Below, in pieces: positions 1 through 7,671 of a stretch of 10,457 bases of DNA. Every line of letters starts with the position of its first letter. The stretch's first letter is position 1. Made by a program: the position numbers and the translations under genes. The notes under the pieces are model-generated. The model was not told where the DNA came from. It worked only from the letters and a program-made list of their open reading frames with translations, and did not search any database. This DNA is from Euperipatoides rowelli (lineage: Eukaryota > Onychophora > Udeonychophora > Euonychophora > Peripatopsidae): assembly GCA_003024985.2 (NCBI GenBank), contig PXIH01S0009763.1; one strand, given 5' to 3'.

Positions 1-11
1 TTCTTCTTCGG

Positions 12-150
12 TGTAGTACAGGTATTTTATGAAAAATACACGAGGAACCTCGCACAAATTGCAACAGAAAATCTGCCAACTGTTTATTAATCAAAAAACT
101 GTCCTCTATAACATATGAAAAGTTCTAAGGAATACAAGTGGTGGAAAGTA
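12..150 (+). repeat. Left inverted-repeat arm of the transposon
   Basis: Read on the plus strand, this segment matches the reverse complement of 2971-3112. Two anchors are exact: AAATTGCAACAGAAA (56-70 against 3059-3073) and CTAAGGAATACA (125-136 against 2993-3004). Around the second anchor, 118-147 and 2982-3011 agree at 27 of 30 positions, and the three differences are all transitions. Between anchors the arms drift and contain small indels; the left arm has about 10 extra bases near 38-48, a short near-palindrome (CGAGGAACCTCG). Homology stops around 150, about 200 bp past the gene's stop codon. Whether the arm continues left of position 1 cannot be seen. Confidence 0.75.
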
Positions 151-198
151 TTTTTTAAAAATTACTCTTAACTGTATTCTTGTACCATTTCTTGCTAT

Positions 199-237
199 TT
201 TATTTCAGCATATTTAGTGATGCTCTAATGATTTATT
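199..237 (-). promoter_or_regulatory. Candidate polyadenylation signals (two AATAAA, minus strand)
   Basis: Two AATAAA hexamers read on the minus strand, at 232-237 and 199-204, lie about 120-160 bp downstream of the terminal stop of the nuclease pseudogene (357-359). They are correctly placed for 3'-end formation of its transcript. In DNA this AT-rich the hexamer is expected often by chance, so this is a positional suggestion only. Confidence 0.25.
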
Positions 238-419
238 TAACACAAGACACAATTTACATAGCAAGTAAAAGAATATTGTGTAACAATATGGAGTCATGTA
301 CTTCCAAAGACTATGTCTATGTCACATCGTGGTTATTCCATATAATTCCATGTTGCTCAACCACTGTTTTCATCATCGTCATTTTCTGCCTGAAATGAAT
401 TTCCATATCCTGTTCCTTT

Positions 420-503
420 ACAGTTTGTACATGCAACAGAGCATTCAATGTCATGCTTCTTGCATGTGCACCTCAAGCTGCTTCAATCTGTGTTGCAGCT
501 TCA
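420..503 (-). other. Eight-cysteine cluster with two Cys replaced by TGA
   Basis: The tail of the pseudogene reads, in the same frame as the nuclease core, with spacing C-x-C-x3-C-x4-C-x-C-x6-C-x3-C-x2-C. The first and third cysteine positions are TGA stops (501-503 and 483-485); the other six are Cys codons. The readable part includes RCTCKKHDIECSVACTNCKG. It follows a segment ending PPAPHELLKVIR, which family members also carry just before this cluster. The pattern resembles half of a tesmin/TSO1-type CXC zinc-binding domain, so DNA binding is a reasonable inference. An acidic tail and a TGA at 357-359 end the frame. Confidence 0.7.
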
Positions 504-752
504 CCTGATGACCTTCAGGAGTTCATGTGGAGCTGGTGGTAAGTCAGTTTGAACAGGGATTAGACCAGCATCACTCTCTTTCCATCTCCAGTGCTGTGGT
601 AGGAGCTCATGTTTGATTCATTTCCAAATATGCACCTGATAATATATGCACTGACTGTGGTACTTTGTTGCTTCTGACATAGATAGTAGGCTTTGTGGAA
701 GTAAAAAAGAAGTGCTAGTAGCCACCTACTGACAAAAGAACCTGTGTCGTAG

Positions 753-1610
753 TTAGTTGAGTCCCTCTCTAGGCTTCCCATTATACAGACACACCAAAGC
801 TTTTACTCCTGCAGCTATAACATCTATTGAGGAAGCTGATGGTGTGTTAAACACTGAAGCTTGATCTCGGAAGTGATCACTGGTTTTGAGCATCTTGAGG
901 GCTGCTCCTTTACCAATGCCATACAGGCTAGATGTAGTGTCACACCCAAAGATCGCATGAAGGAAGAGGATGTGGCTGCATACACTGGGACCAAGATGCT
1001 GCTTGCCAGCCTTGATGTTCCAGATATGTGGGTTTTTTATAGTTTTCTTTGGTTCAGGTTTGAAGAAGATATCATGGGACTCAAGGTTGGCATGGTAGAT
1101 GAAAAGCATAAGCAGATCTGTATCATCACCAATGAGCACAGTGTTTGTTGTGGTGGCAGATTCCACTGCTTTATGCACTATAAGGAGATCAGCATTACCT
1201 ATGGCTTGATATGTCTGACAGTTTTTCAACTGTAGGTGATGACTGAGCATGTAGATGAACTCTTGTTTGTTTGTGAGGTTTTTTCCACCAGCTCGTCTCT
1301 GGTGTGCCATGTCCTTCGTCAATGTGCCCTCATAAATATAAAACATGACAATTGTCTCTCCATAATTATGTTTGACATAGTAGGTGTACAACTGGCAAAT
1401 ATCTTTTTATGTGGACCCAAGTGTCCCTGGAATGCGCTGAACAAGTGATCCACCATCCAGTACATGCTGAACTTGGCTTGTAATCCCTGGATGGTCAAGT
1501 GTAAGAAGGGCCAGATGGCATTTGCTAGAACTGACTTTTTTTGGCTGTCGAATCAGCGGGTAAGTGTCAAAAAGTACTGATGGATGACTGCATATCGTAT
1601 ACTTGATCAC
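753..1610 (-). other. XPG/FEN1-like nuclease core within the pseudogene
   Basis: One reading frame, broken by a TAA at 1407-1409 where family members have a Tyr codon, carries the parts of a FEN1/XPG PIN-like fold in order. VLDGGSLVQRIP (near 1460) would supply the first acidic residue. IVMFYIYEGTLTKDMAHQRR (about 1350-1293) corresponds to the FEN1 'VFDG...K...R' segment. GNADLLIVHKAVE and VLIGDDTDLLML (about 1199-1107) match the XPG-I acidic motifs. GCDTTSSLYGIGKGAALKML (about 947-888) matches the 'GSDY...GIG' helix-hairpin-helix segment. This is the best preserved stretch, with 212 consecutive open codons (753-1391). One expected acidic residue is missing: Tyr at 1338-1340 where FEN1-like proteins have Asp. 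Confidence 0.75.
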
Positions 1611-2813
1611 TTGCTACATCTGGTGATGTTTTAGCAACAACAGTGAGTCACTGAAAAAGTAGTTCAGGATCCACCTGCAGGAGTTCACCATCAATCATGA
1701 CTGAGGATACTTGTTTAAGGTAATTGCCTGATCACTCTTCTTGAATTTTTACTCATCAGTGGTGTGTCCATCCATGCTGTACATGATGGTGTTCCCAATA
1801 GTCTTTGCTTATCAACATTCACTGCAGTGTGTGCATTGACATCAGTTGATATACAGCACAAGCTTTGATCATGGCAGAATGGGGTTCATTTGTGTAAATA
1901 GTTAAGAATTGTGTGTGTGTGTCCTTCATTTCATGTACTTGTCTTACATTGGTCATGTTATTGTTCTGTTCACCAGTGTTGTAGTTGACTCCTGTTAGCT
2001 CTTGCATGGCATTATTGACTTCAGNGCAAGTTGGCATAGAAAGGAGCCATATTACGTGCTGCTGTTCTGTCATCCCTCACCCTCTTCTGAGGCCACCACT
2101 GTTTTTCATACTTCTAATTATCACCTACTCTATGATGACATATATGGACAGGCTAGCCCATAGACAATCACTACTTCTGACCACGTCAAACCCATCTTGA
2201 AATCTCTTGTATACCTCTGAATGTTCCACCTGGAGCTTACACATCCATTGCACATAGATCCAAGCCAATTTTGTGTAGAGGTAATGGCCAGATGCTGCAA
2301 AGAAAGGAAGCATTTCTGGTTTTGCCTCGAGGTGCAGTGTCCAGTTTCCTGTAAGTTCTGCTCTGAGATACTTGTGTAGTATGTCTACCATATCCATGTA
2401 CTGGGACCAGAGGGATTCAGTCCCATTGTATGATTTCAAGGAATGAGTTTTGTTTGATAGCAATTCCATTCTTCTCAGCATGACATCAGCATTGCAAGCC
2501 TCCCTGCAAACATCGATTCCTCCATAACCTGTTCAGAGAAAGCCACAACTTTATCCAGATTAGGGTTTCCTGTTGCATCTCTTGCTGAATTATTTCCCTC
2601 TAATGACATCTGCACATCAGTGTGCTCCTGGGTATGTGTGTCTTCTGGCATTCTGGACTGCTGTGGAACAGTCAAATGTTCTATATCACCAGACTGCTGA
2701 GGAAGAGCAACAGCAAGTACATCAGACAAAATCATGGCATTTAGGACACCATCGACAAGCAGGTGTGCATGTACTGCCTTTGCAATTGCCTTACCACTCA
2801 GCATGTGCACCAA

Positions 2814-2970
2814 AGTGCTAGGTGCATATACCAGTTCCAGATAATATAAAGTTTTTTGTACATTTTATATGTACTGAACCCTTTAATGTGCACATTAAAC
2901 AAGTAAACCAATAAACCATATTTTAACATTAGTAGATATTACATGACATGACCTCACATATACATTGCAA
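2814..2970. other. AT-rich spacer between gene remnant and right arm
   Basis: No family motif can be read here in any minus-strand frame beyond about 2835, although one frame stays open to 2940. The recognisable protein begins only about 150 bp inside the right arm, leaving no room for the long N-terminal region family members have. An internal deletion of the element between here and the arm explains this best; a spliced upstream exon elsewhere is not supported. A possible AG acceptor just before 2817 could be read on the minus strand but is not convincing. Confidence 0.4.
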
Positions 2971-3112
2971 CATAGACATGATTTCTACCACCTGTATTCC
3001 TTAGGACTTTTGATAAGTTATGCAGCACATATTTATGCTAATTATTCAGTTGAAAGAGTTTCTGTTGCAATTTATGTGAGGTTATTTCATATAATGCCTG
3101 CACTAGTGGTTG
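2971..3112 (-). repeat. Right inverted-repeat arm of the transposon
   Basis: The reverse complement of this segment matches 12-150 on the plus strand. Shared anchors are a 15-mer (3059-3073), a 12-mer (2993-3004) and a 30-base block with three transitions (2982-3011); outward of these, the TAGTGCAGG stretch (3098-3106) matches TAGTACAGG at 14-22. The match fades at about 3112, exactly where the left arm meets the window edge. The arm may therefore run further into 3113-3250. The level of divergence says the copy is old. Confidence 0.75.
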
Positions 3113-3189
3113 AACACAAAGTCTCAAAAGTTTTCAAATTGGAGAAAAAAGTACTGTCAAAAACATTTATAAAATGCTGAGAGAGGTGT

Positions 3190-3480
3190 GATAAAACAAA
3201 AATATGGCCCCGGTAATTTAGTTAGTAGATTTTACTGGTGGAAAAATGGCTAATGCCATGTGGACAAACCTACATCCACAGGACTTTTAGAGAAACCAGA
3301 GCTAGAGGCATTTCTGAGCCTGGTGACACAAAGCTGACTGATCTTAGTTGAACAAAAACCCACAGCCCTACCCTTTCTCCCCCACCACCTGGCCTGGACC
3401 CATTGCCCCAATATTTCCATGGATACAATGATATCCCCCAGTCTATTTCCAAGCAAATTGCTGAGGGAGGGATAATGTCA
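3190..3480. other. GC-richer segment of unknown nature
   Basis: This stretch is visibly richer in G and C than its surroundings. On the plus strand one frame is open from 3254 to 3472 except for a TGA at 3335-3337, giving about 72 codons, including PELEAFLSLV and PTALPFLPHH. On the minus strand a 68-codon open frame also spans it. I recognise neither product. It could be the outer part of the adjacent transposon's right arm, another repeat fragment, or an eroded exon. There is no start context, splice evidence or motif to choose between these. Confidence 0.3.
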
Positions 3481-3514
3481 TGTATTTGGATGATTTAGAT
3501 TCAATACATGACAT
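3475..3514. repeat. Perfect 12-bp inverted repeat (hairpin)
   Basis: ATGTCATGTATT (3475-3486) is the exact reverse complement of AATACATGACAT (3503-3514), with a 16-base loop. It sits at the boundary between the GC-richer segment and the long AT-rich stretch, so it could mark the end of a mobile element, but no partner terminus was found. Confidence 0.6.
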
Positions 3515-6500
3515 AGATTGGTGAGTTAAGAGAATCACACATAATGTTGTTCTGTATCTAAAAATGGCTAAATATGTTCTGTTATTTTCTGTTATTAAAC
3601 TAAGTTTGATACAATACAAAATACATAACATTTAGAGATTAATATTTAGAAAATAATATATTGTAGTCAGTCTAGTATTAAAAATATTTTTATTATTCTT
3701 AATAAATTTGTGTAACTATTATTAAATCTTTAAGTGTTTTATGATTTTAAATTTCAATTAACAAATGATTGGTAGTGCATGTTTTACAATAGTTGTCTCA
3801 TTGTATGATTATTTTTAGTTTCCAGCAACATCTGATTTTTTTTCCAGATATTTATTAATATTTATTGTTCAAGGTTTATGGAGTTTAAACAAGAATTTAG
3901 AAAATTAAAATTCCATTTAAAAAAAAAAAAATTCATTGTTATTACCTCTGATCATTATTTTGTTACAAAACAAAATATTTATTGCTAGATTCATTACATT
4001 TTTTATTGTATAAAATATGCTGATTGTAAATATTACAAACAAAGCAGCGTCATATTATTGAAATAGTATTTTTAGTTGTAAGATATTTCTTATTTCAAAT
4101 TAATCATCTTGGCCCAAAATTTTCTCTTTATGAAATGATTTATTATGCCTTCTTCTGATAAAAATATTTTTATTAGTATTTACAAAAAACTGCATTATAT
4201 GTTATACGTCTCTGTATGTTTCTTCCTTGATTCCATTTAAACAGTGTTCAAATATTTCAATTCCATTACATTTCTGGTTTGCAATTGATTTTTCATCTGG
4301 AATAATTACCAATGGTGAAAAATAGTAACAAAATTATGTCTCATGGTGAGACAAAAATCTTGTCTTATTAAGGTTAACAAATAATATTTTATTCTTTATT
4401 AACCTTCAGTATAATTACACTGTTTAAATAATATTTATTACTTTAAAACTCTAAGTTTTTAAATATCAGAATCTTCTATAACTATGTAACTTAAGATTAC
4501 TCTAAGTATGAATATCATCTTGATAAAAAATACTATTTTACACATCAGATCTCACTTCTTTGGACATGAGGAATGCAAGAAATGTATTAGAGCGTAGTTC
4601 TTAATTTGGCTGGCACAAACATTCCAAATATTACCCATCTACTGACTTTGTAAAAATAATTTCTTGAAGGAATTGGTTAGGCATAAAAAGGGTAAAAAAC
4701 TGAATCTGAAATTGGCAAAATTTAAATATTGAAGCTCATGAAAGTAAACTAAGTGCAATAATATACATTTGTAGTTGTGTTTGAACTGGAAGATTCTTTT
4801 TATAATCTATAGCAATTGGCTCAAATTTCTTTTAAATTTCTGAGCCTCTTTCTGGTTCACTTTTGAATATTGGTGTTTGCTTTTAAGCCATAATCCTTTT
4901 ATTTTGTCATAAGTGTTATTTTGGCCAGATCTGTTGAACCCAATATTGAGTGTTGGTTTTAAGCAATTAGAAAATCATGTTTCATTTTCAGGTGGAAGTC
5001 TCCGTGATAATGTTGAAATGAAAATAATGGTAGGAAGTAGAATTAGGCTAAACACATTTATTTGTTATATAATTAAAAATCGATGAATATAAGCTTTTTT
5101 TAAAAAATTAGTGATCAGTATTTATTTTAAGATTAAGAATGTTGCCTTCTATAGCAATATTATTCCTTTGTAAAAAATTATTGATTACATTAGTTCAAGC
5201 ATTTAGATTAGTATTGGATCATATTTGAATCAGCATTTGTAAAAAGTGGCTATATAGCAAAACTCAAATTTTACAGGAGAGACAAAAAACAAATTTTATA
5301 GTCAATACGTTTTCATAAAATTTTGAAAAAAATGTGTGTGTAATCTGACCTTGATATTATATCATCCATGTTTATTTCAATACTTATTCATGATTTATGA
5401 AGCCACAACTTAATTTTGAATTTTCGACACATATCCCTTTTTTACAAATTTCAATATTTCTTGAATTATTAATTTTTATTTTTCAATTATTGGGTAAAAA
5501 AATATCAAAACTTTTGGAATTGCTTAATTTGAGAAAATATTAAGAAAAATTACTTGAATAATTTAGGAAAAGTCATAAATTAAGTAAAATATTATATCAG
5601 TTAACAAGCTTCAGAATTTGGAAGAACAAGACATGTGCATCATTTGTCTACTTCTTACACACTTTTTAATGAATATAATCATTTATTTCACCCATTAAGG
5701 TTAGTTATAGGTATCCCATTTTTACACAGTTTATGAGACTCAGTATGAACAAAATTTTCAAACAATATACTCAATTCTTGAAAAAATGTCACATAACACC
5801 TTTTTACAAAGGCCGGTTCATTTATTATTTCAATTATTTGGTCATGGTTTTGAGCATATTTATTTACTCACCTATTTATATTAAACATAATGGTTGATTT
5901 CAAGATTGAGATCTAGTTTGTTACATTTGCATCCCATTATTTATTGTTCCAATAACTTAAATTATAAAAGAAAAAAAATTAGCAAAATAAAAATTTCAAT
6001 TAAATTTCTCAATTTTCTATCAGCAGCTTTATCAGTCAGTATGTGTATTTGTAATTACATCTAATAAGATAAATGATATCTTTGATTTTATTGAATATTC
6101 TTTAGGCCTATCACATTTTTATAAAATTACAAATCTTTCAATATTTTCTATGTCATTTTTATTTATTTATTTTCCAAGAAATCAATCTGAAATAGATTTT
6201 TTTTTTAATATATACTTCTTTGTATAGAACTATTATTTGTCATATTAATTTCAGTATTTCTCTTTAACAGAAATGTAATAATTTCAAAATACAATGTTTA
6301 ATATTAATTGAACATTTTAAAATATTTTATTATTTATGAAATTTGATTAACTTTATATACTCAGCTACATGATGTTTGTTTCTTTAAAATTTACAGATGG
6401 TTTTTATAGAGTTTTTTTTTTTTTTGTAGATTTTTATAGAGTTTTCTACTGATAAATTCAAAGGTTTGTTTAAACTTTTGTATCACTTCGATTTTGAAGA

Positions 6501-6780
6501 AATAAACATCTTAATAAACTTTGATTGTCCCTAGTATTTTAATATTAAATAAAATGCCAGTGCTTCAATCTTTAATTTTTTGGTATGTTTGTATTATCTC
6601 CTCTTTCCTTTTAGTGTAACAAATCTCCTCAATAGGTGTTATATCAGTATTTATTGTGATTGGCTCCCATATAAATCCACTAAGGTTGTCTACCACAGGA
6701 TAGTACCCATAGATATTTCAATATCTTTCTAGTATTCTATTATAATCACCTTTTGTAAACATTCACTGTTTCCATCATTT
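3515..6780. other. Long AT-rich intergenic stretch, no gene seen
   Basis: I find no coding region, RNA gene or recognisable mobile element here. The sequence is dominated by A and T runs. Small structures only: a 7-bp stem with 3-base loop at 4337-4353 (TGTCTCA and TGAGACA), an 8-bp inverted repeat AAGGTTAA / TTAACCTT at 4370-4377 and 4399-4406, a bulged hairpin GGCTCAAATTT / AAATTTCTGAGCC at 4818-4846, and a 30-bp-spaced direct repeat TTTTTATAGAGTTTT at 6401-6415 and 6431-6445. The part around 4545-5030 is slightly less AT-rich, without an identified cause. Confidence 0.6.
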
Positions 6781-6783
6781 TTT

Positions 6784-6797
6784 TTTACTTGTTTATT
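6784..6797. repeat. Target-site duplication, left copy
   Basis: TTTACTTGTTTATT here is repeated exactly at 7184-7197, 400 bp away, bracketing the SINE. On the minus strand this copy directly follows the A-tail, as expected for an element inserted by target-primed reverse transcription. Confidence 0.85.
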
Positions 6798-6865
6798 TTT
6801 TTTTATGACACCACTGTGCCGACGCTTGACAGCTGAGACAAATCGTTTCATTCTCTTATATACAC

Positions 6866-6905
6866 CATTTATAAACATTTATACACTATTTACAGTATTT
6901 ACAAT
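6866..6905. repeat. Degenerate 10-bp tandem repeat in the SINE body
   Basis: Four consecutive ten-base units on the plus strand, CATTTATAAA, CATTTATACA, CTATTTACAG and TATTTACAAT, share an A-TTTA-A core. They may be inherited from the SINE's source sequence or be chance low complexity. Confidence 0.35.
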
Positions 6906-7038
6906 TTGTGTATTTCATGCTGATGATCAAAACTTCTCCCTAAGGTTCAGTCGTAACACTGCTCTTGTTTTCACGTTACTTCGAAAATTTGTATCTCAAT
7001 AACGCAATGACAGAAAGTTAAACTGACTGGTTGAAAAG

Positions 7039-7096
7039 AACCCTATCCTCCCAATCTTTTGGAAAGAAAGATAATTGGGAGATACTTGATAGGGTT
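7039..7096. repeat. Long hairpin inside the SINE
   Basis: AACCCTATC (7039-7047) and CTCCCAAT (7048-7055) pair perfectly with GATAGGGTT (7088-7096) and ATTGGGAG (7074-7081). That is 17 paired bases with one 6-base bulge (7082-7087) on one side. An inner ATCTTT/AAAGAT pairing (7054-7059 and 7067-7072) is an overlapping alternative. It directly follows the tRNA-like head in the transcript, so SINE RNA would carry a strong stem there. Confidence 0.8.
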
Positions 7097-7178
7097 GGAC
7101 AGCATGAGCCTCGAACCTGGCTCACGCCGACACTAAGAACATGAAGCAATGCAGCTCAACCCACTTCGCCACTGCCCC
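7097..7178 (-). promoter_or_regulatory. SINE tRNA-like head with pol III A and B boxes
   Basis: On the minus strand, TGGCGAAGTGGG (7160-7171) fits the A-box consensus TRGCNNAGYNGG at every position. GGTTCGAGGCT (7107-7117) fits the B box GGTTCGANNCC at ten of eleven. The box starts are 54 bp apart. GGGCAG at the 5' end pairs with CTGTCC at the 3' end (six pairs, one G-T), echoing an acceptor stem, and GAGCC/GGCTC flanks the B box like a T stem. The middle does not form a clean anticodon arm, so this is a SINE promoter rather than a working tRNA. Source tRNA not determined. Confidence 0.82.
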
Positions 7179-7183
7179 TTTGC

Positions 7184-7197
7184 TTTACTTGTTTATT
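7184..7197. repeat. Target-site duplication, right copy
   Basis: Exact 14-base match to 6784-6797. On the minus strand it precedes the 5' start of the SINE head, separated by GCAAA, which aligns with A residues after the other copy and may belong to the duplication. Confidence 0.85.
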
Positions 7198-7671
7198 GTT
7201 TTAGTTTACATTTTTAATAATTCCTTATAACTGTGTCAATTCAATAATCTTTTTTTTTTGGCTATGTGTGTGATAATTTTACCCCAAATCCACTGAAGAC
7301 CATTTAAACTGGTGTTCAGTTTGTCTATTATACATTATACCATCTGGTTGAAATATAGAAAACCATTAACAAATGTAAACTAAAGAAATGAAAGCTCTGA
7401 TAATTAATTCATCAAGAAAGGATGTGAAAGATAAATGCAAAAACTGTTTAATTGGAGAGTAGCCTAGGTTTTGTCAAAAGGATCAATTTCACAATAAAAT
7501 TAATTCTATAGGCCTATCAAACCAAAAGAAATGTTACAAATGTTTTTTATAAGAAAACTATGAATTTGAACTTGAGCACACTTTTTATTCCTTATTTCTT
7601 TATTTTATTTATTAGGTCTGCTACCATCAATACGTTTAGTAACAAAAATAAATTATTACAATATACAATAT
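7198..7671. other. AT-rich intergenic stretch, no gene seen
   Basis: I see no gene or mobile element here. Short open frames occur but lack any protein-like composition and are explained by chance. Confidence 0.55.

Larger units (their letters stand above)
357..2813 (-). pseudogene. Broken XPG/FEN1-like nuclease protein of a DNA transposon
   Basis: I recognise a repetitive animal protein family from its motif order. N- to C-terminal on the minus strand: LSGKAIAKAVHAHLLVDGVLN (near 2800-2735); LWSQYMDMVDIL, TGNWTLHLEAKPEMLPFF and AASGHYLYTK (about 2415-2260); IIRSMKNSGGL and MTEQQHVIWLLSMPTC (about 2120-2030); KFKKSDQAITL; QVDPELLFQ; VLDGGSLVQRIP; then the XPG-like core and the cysteine cluster. 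The motifs lie in different frames, with shifts near 2515, 1845, 1805, 1700 and 1600. In-frame stops fall at 2125, 2077, 1749, 1648, 1407, 753, 726, 618, 501 and 483 (lowest coordinate of each codon). About 820 residues are represented. The N-terminal part expected from family members is missing, and no credible start codon is seen. The family function is presumably in transposition; this copy cannot encode it. Family identity is from memory of its motifs, not a search. Confidence 0.85.
1..3112 (-). mobile_element. Decayed DNA transposon with XPG-like nuclease gene, Academ-like
   Basis: A single gene remnant on the minus strand (357-2813) sits between two diverged copies of the same sequence in inverted orientation (about 12-150 and 2971-3112). 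That is the layout of a terminal-inverted-repeat DNA transposon. The gene carries an XPG/FEN1-like nuclease core and an eight-cysteine C-terminal cluster; Academ-superfamily transposons are known to encode an XPG-type nuclease, so this is my preferred class, held with moderate confidence. The true ends are not defined: the left arm touches the window edge, and homology cannot be followed outward past about 3112 because the matching left sequence lies outside the window. No target-site duplication can therefore be tested. The copy is non-functional because its gene is heavily broken. Confidence 0.65.
6798..7183 (-). mobile_element. tRNA-derived SINE, full length, minus strand
   Basis: Read on the minus strand, the element has a tRNA-like head (7178 to 7097), a strong hairpin (7096 to 7039), a body of about 230 bp, and a 3' run of nine A residues (6796-6804). 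It is bracketed by exact 14-bp direct repeats (6784-6797 and 7184-7197). If a few mismatches are allowed the duplication extends to about 19 bp, which would place the 5' end exactly on the GGGGCAG start of the head. The element is about 375 bp without the tail. It would be transcribed by RNA polymerase III and mobilised by a LINE's enzymes (family knowledge). Open frames inside it are incidental. I cannot name the SINE family. Confidence 0.88.

Noticed and set aside
483-755. Programmed stop readthrough, selenocysteine insertion or an altered genetic code in the 3' part of the nuclease gene
   Set aside because: The interrupting codons include TAA, TAG and TGA, and the upstream part of the same gene has about five frameshifts. 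Ordinary pseudogene decay explains all of it.
560-781. A separate 73-codon minus-strand gene
   Set aside because: The family motifs in this stretch (SEATKYHS, IYYQVHIW, HWRWK) read in another frame, the one continuous with the nuclease core. The open frame is incidental.
861-1235. A 124-codon plus-strand open frame opposite the nuclease core
   Set aside because: It is the antisense of a clearly recognisable coding remnant and shows no motif of its own.
357-2813. A functional host gene with introns
   Set aside because: Frame changes occur within motifs, without intron-sized gaps or splice consensus at the switches, and stops fall inside conserved segments.
2965-3180. A 71-codon plus-strand protein
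   Set aside because: It overlaps the inverted arm of the transposon, which is non-coding by its match to the left arm.
6805-7002. A 65-codon plus-strand protein
   Set aside because: It lies wholly inside the SINE, antisense to its transcript, and begins beside the A-tail.
7097-7178. A functional tRNA gene
   Set aside because: A and B boxes fit, but no clean anticodon arm can be drawn, and the sequence is continuous with a SINE body, A-tail and target-site duplication.
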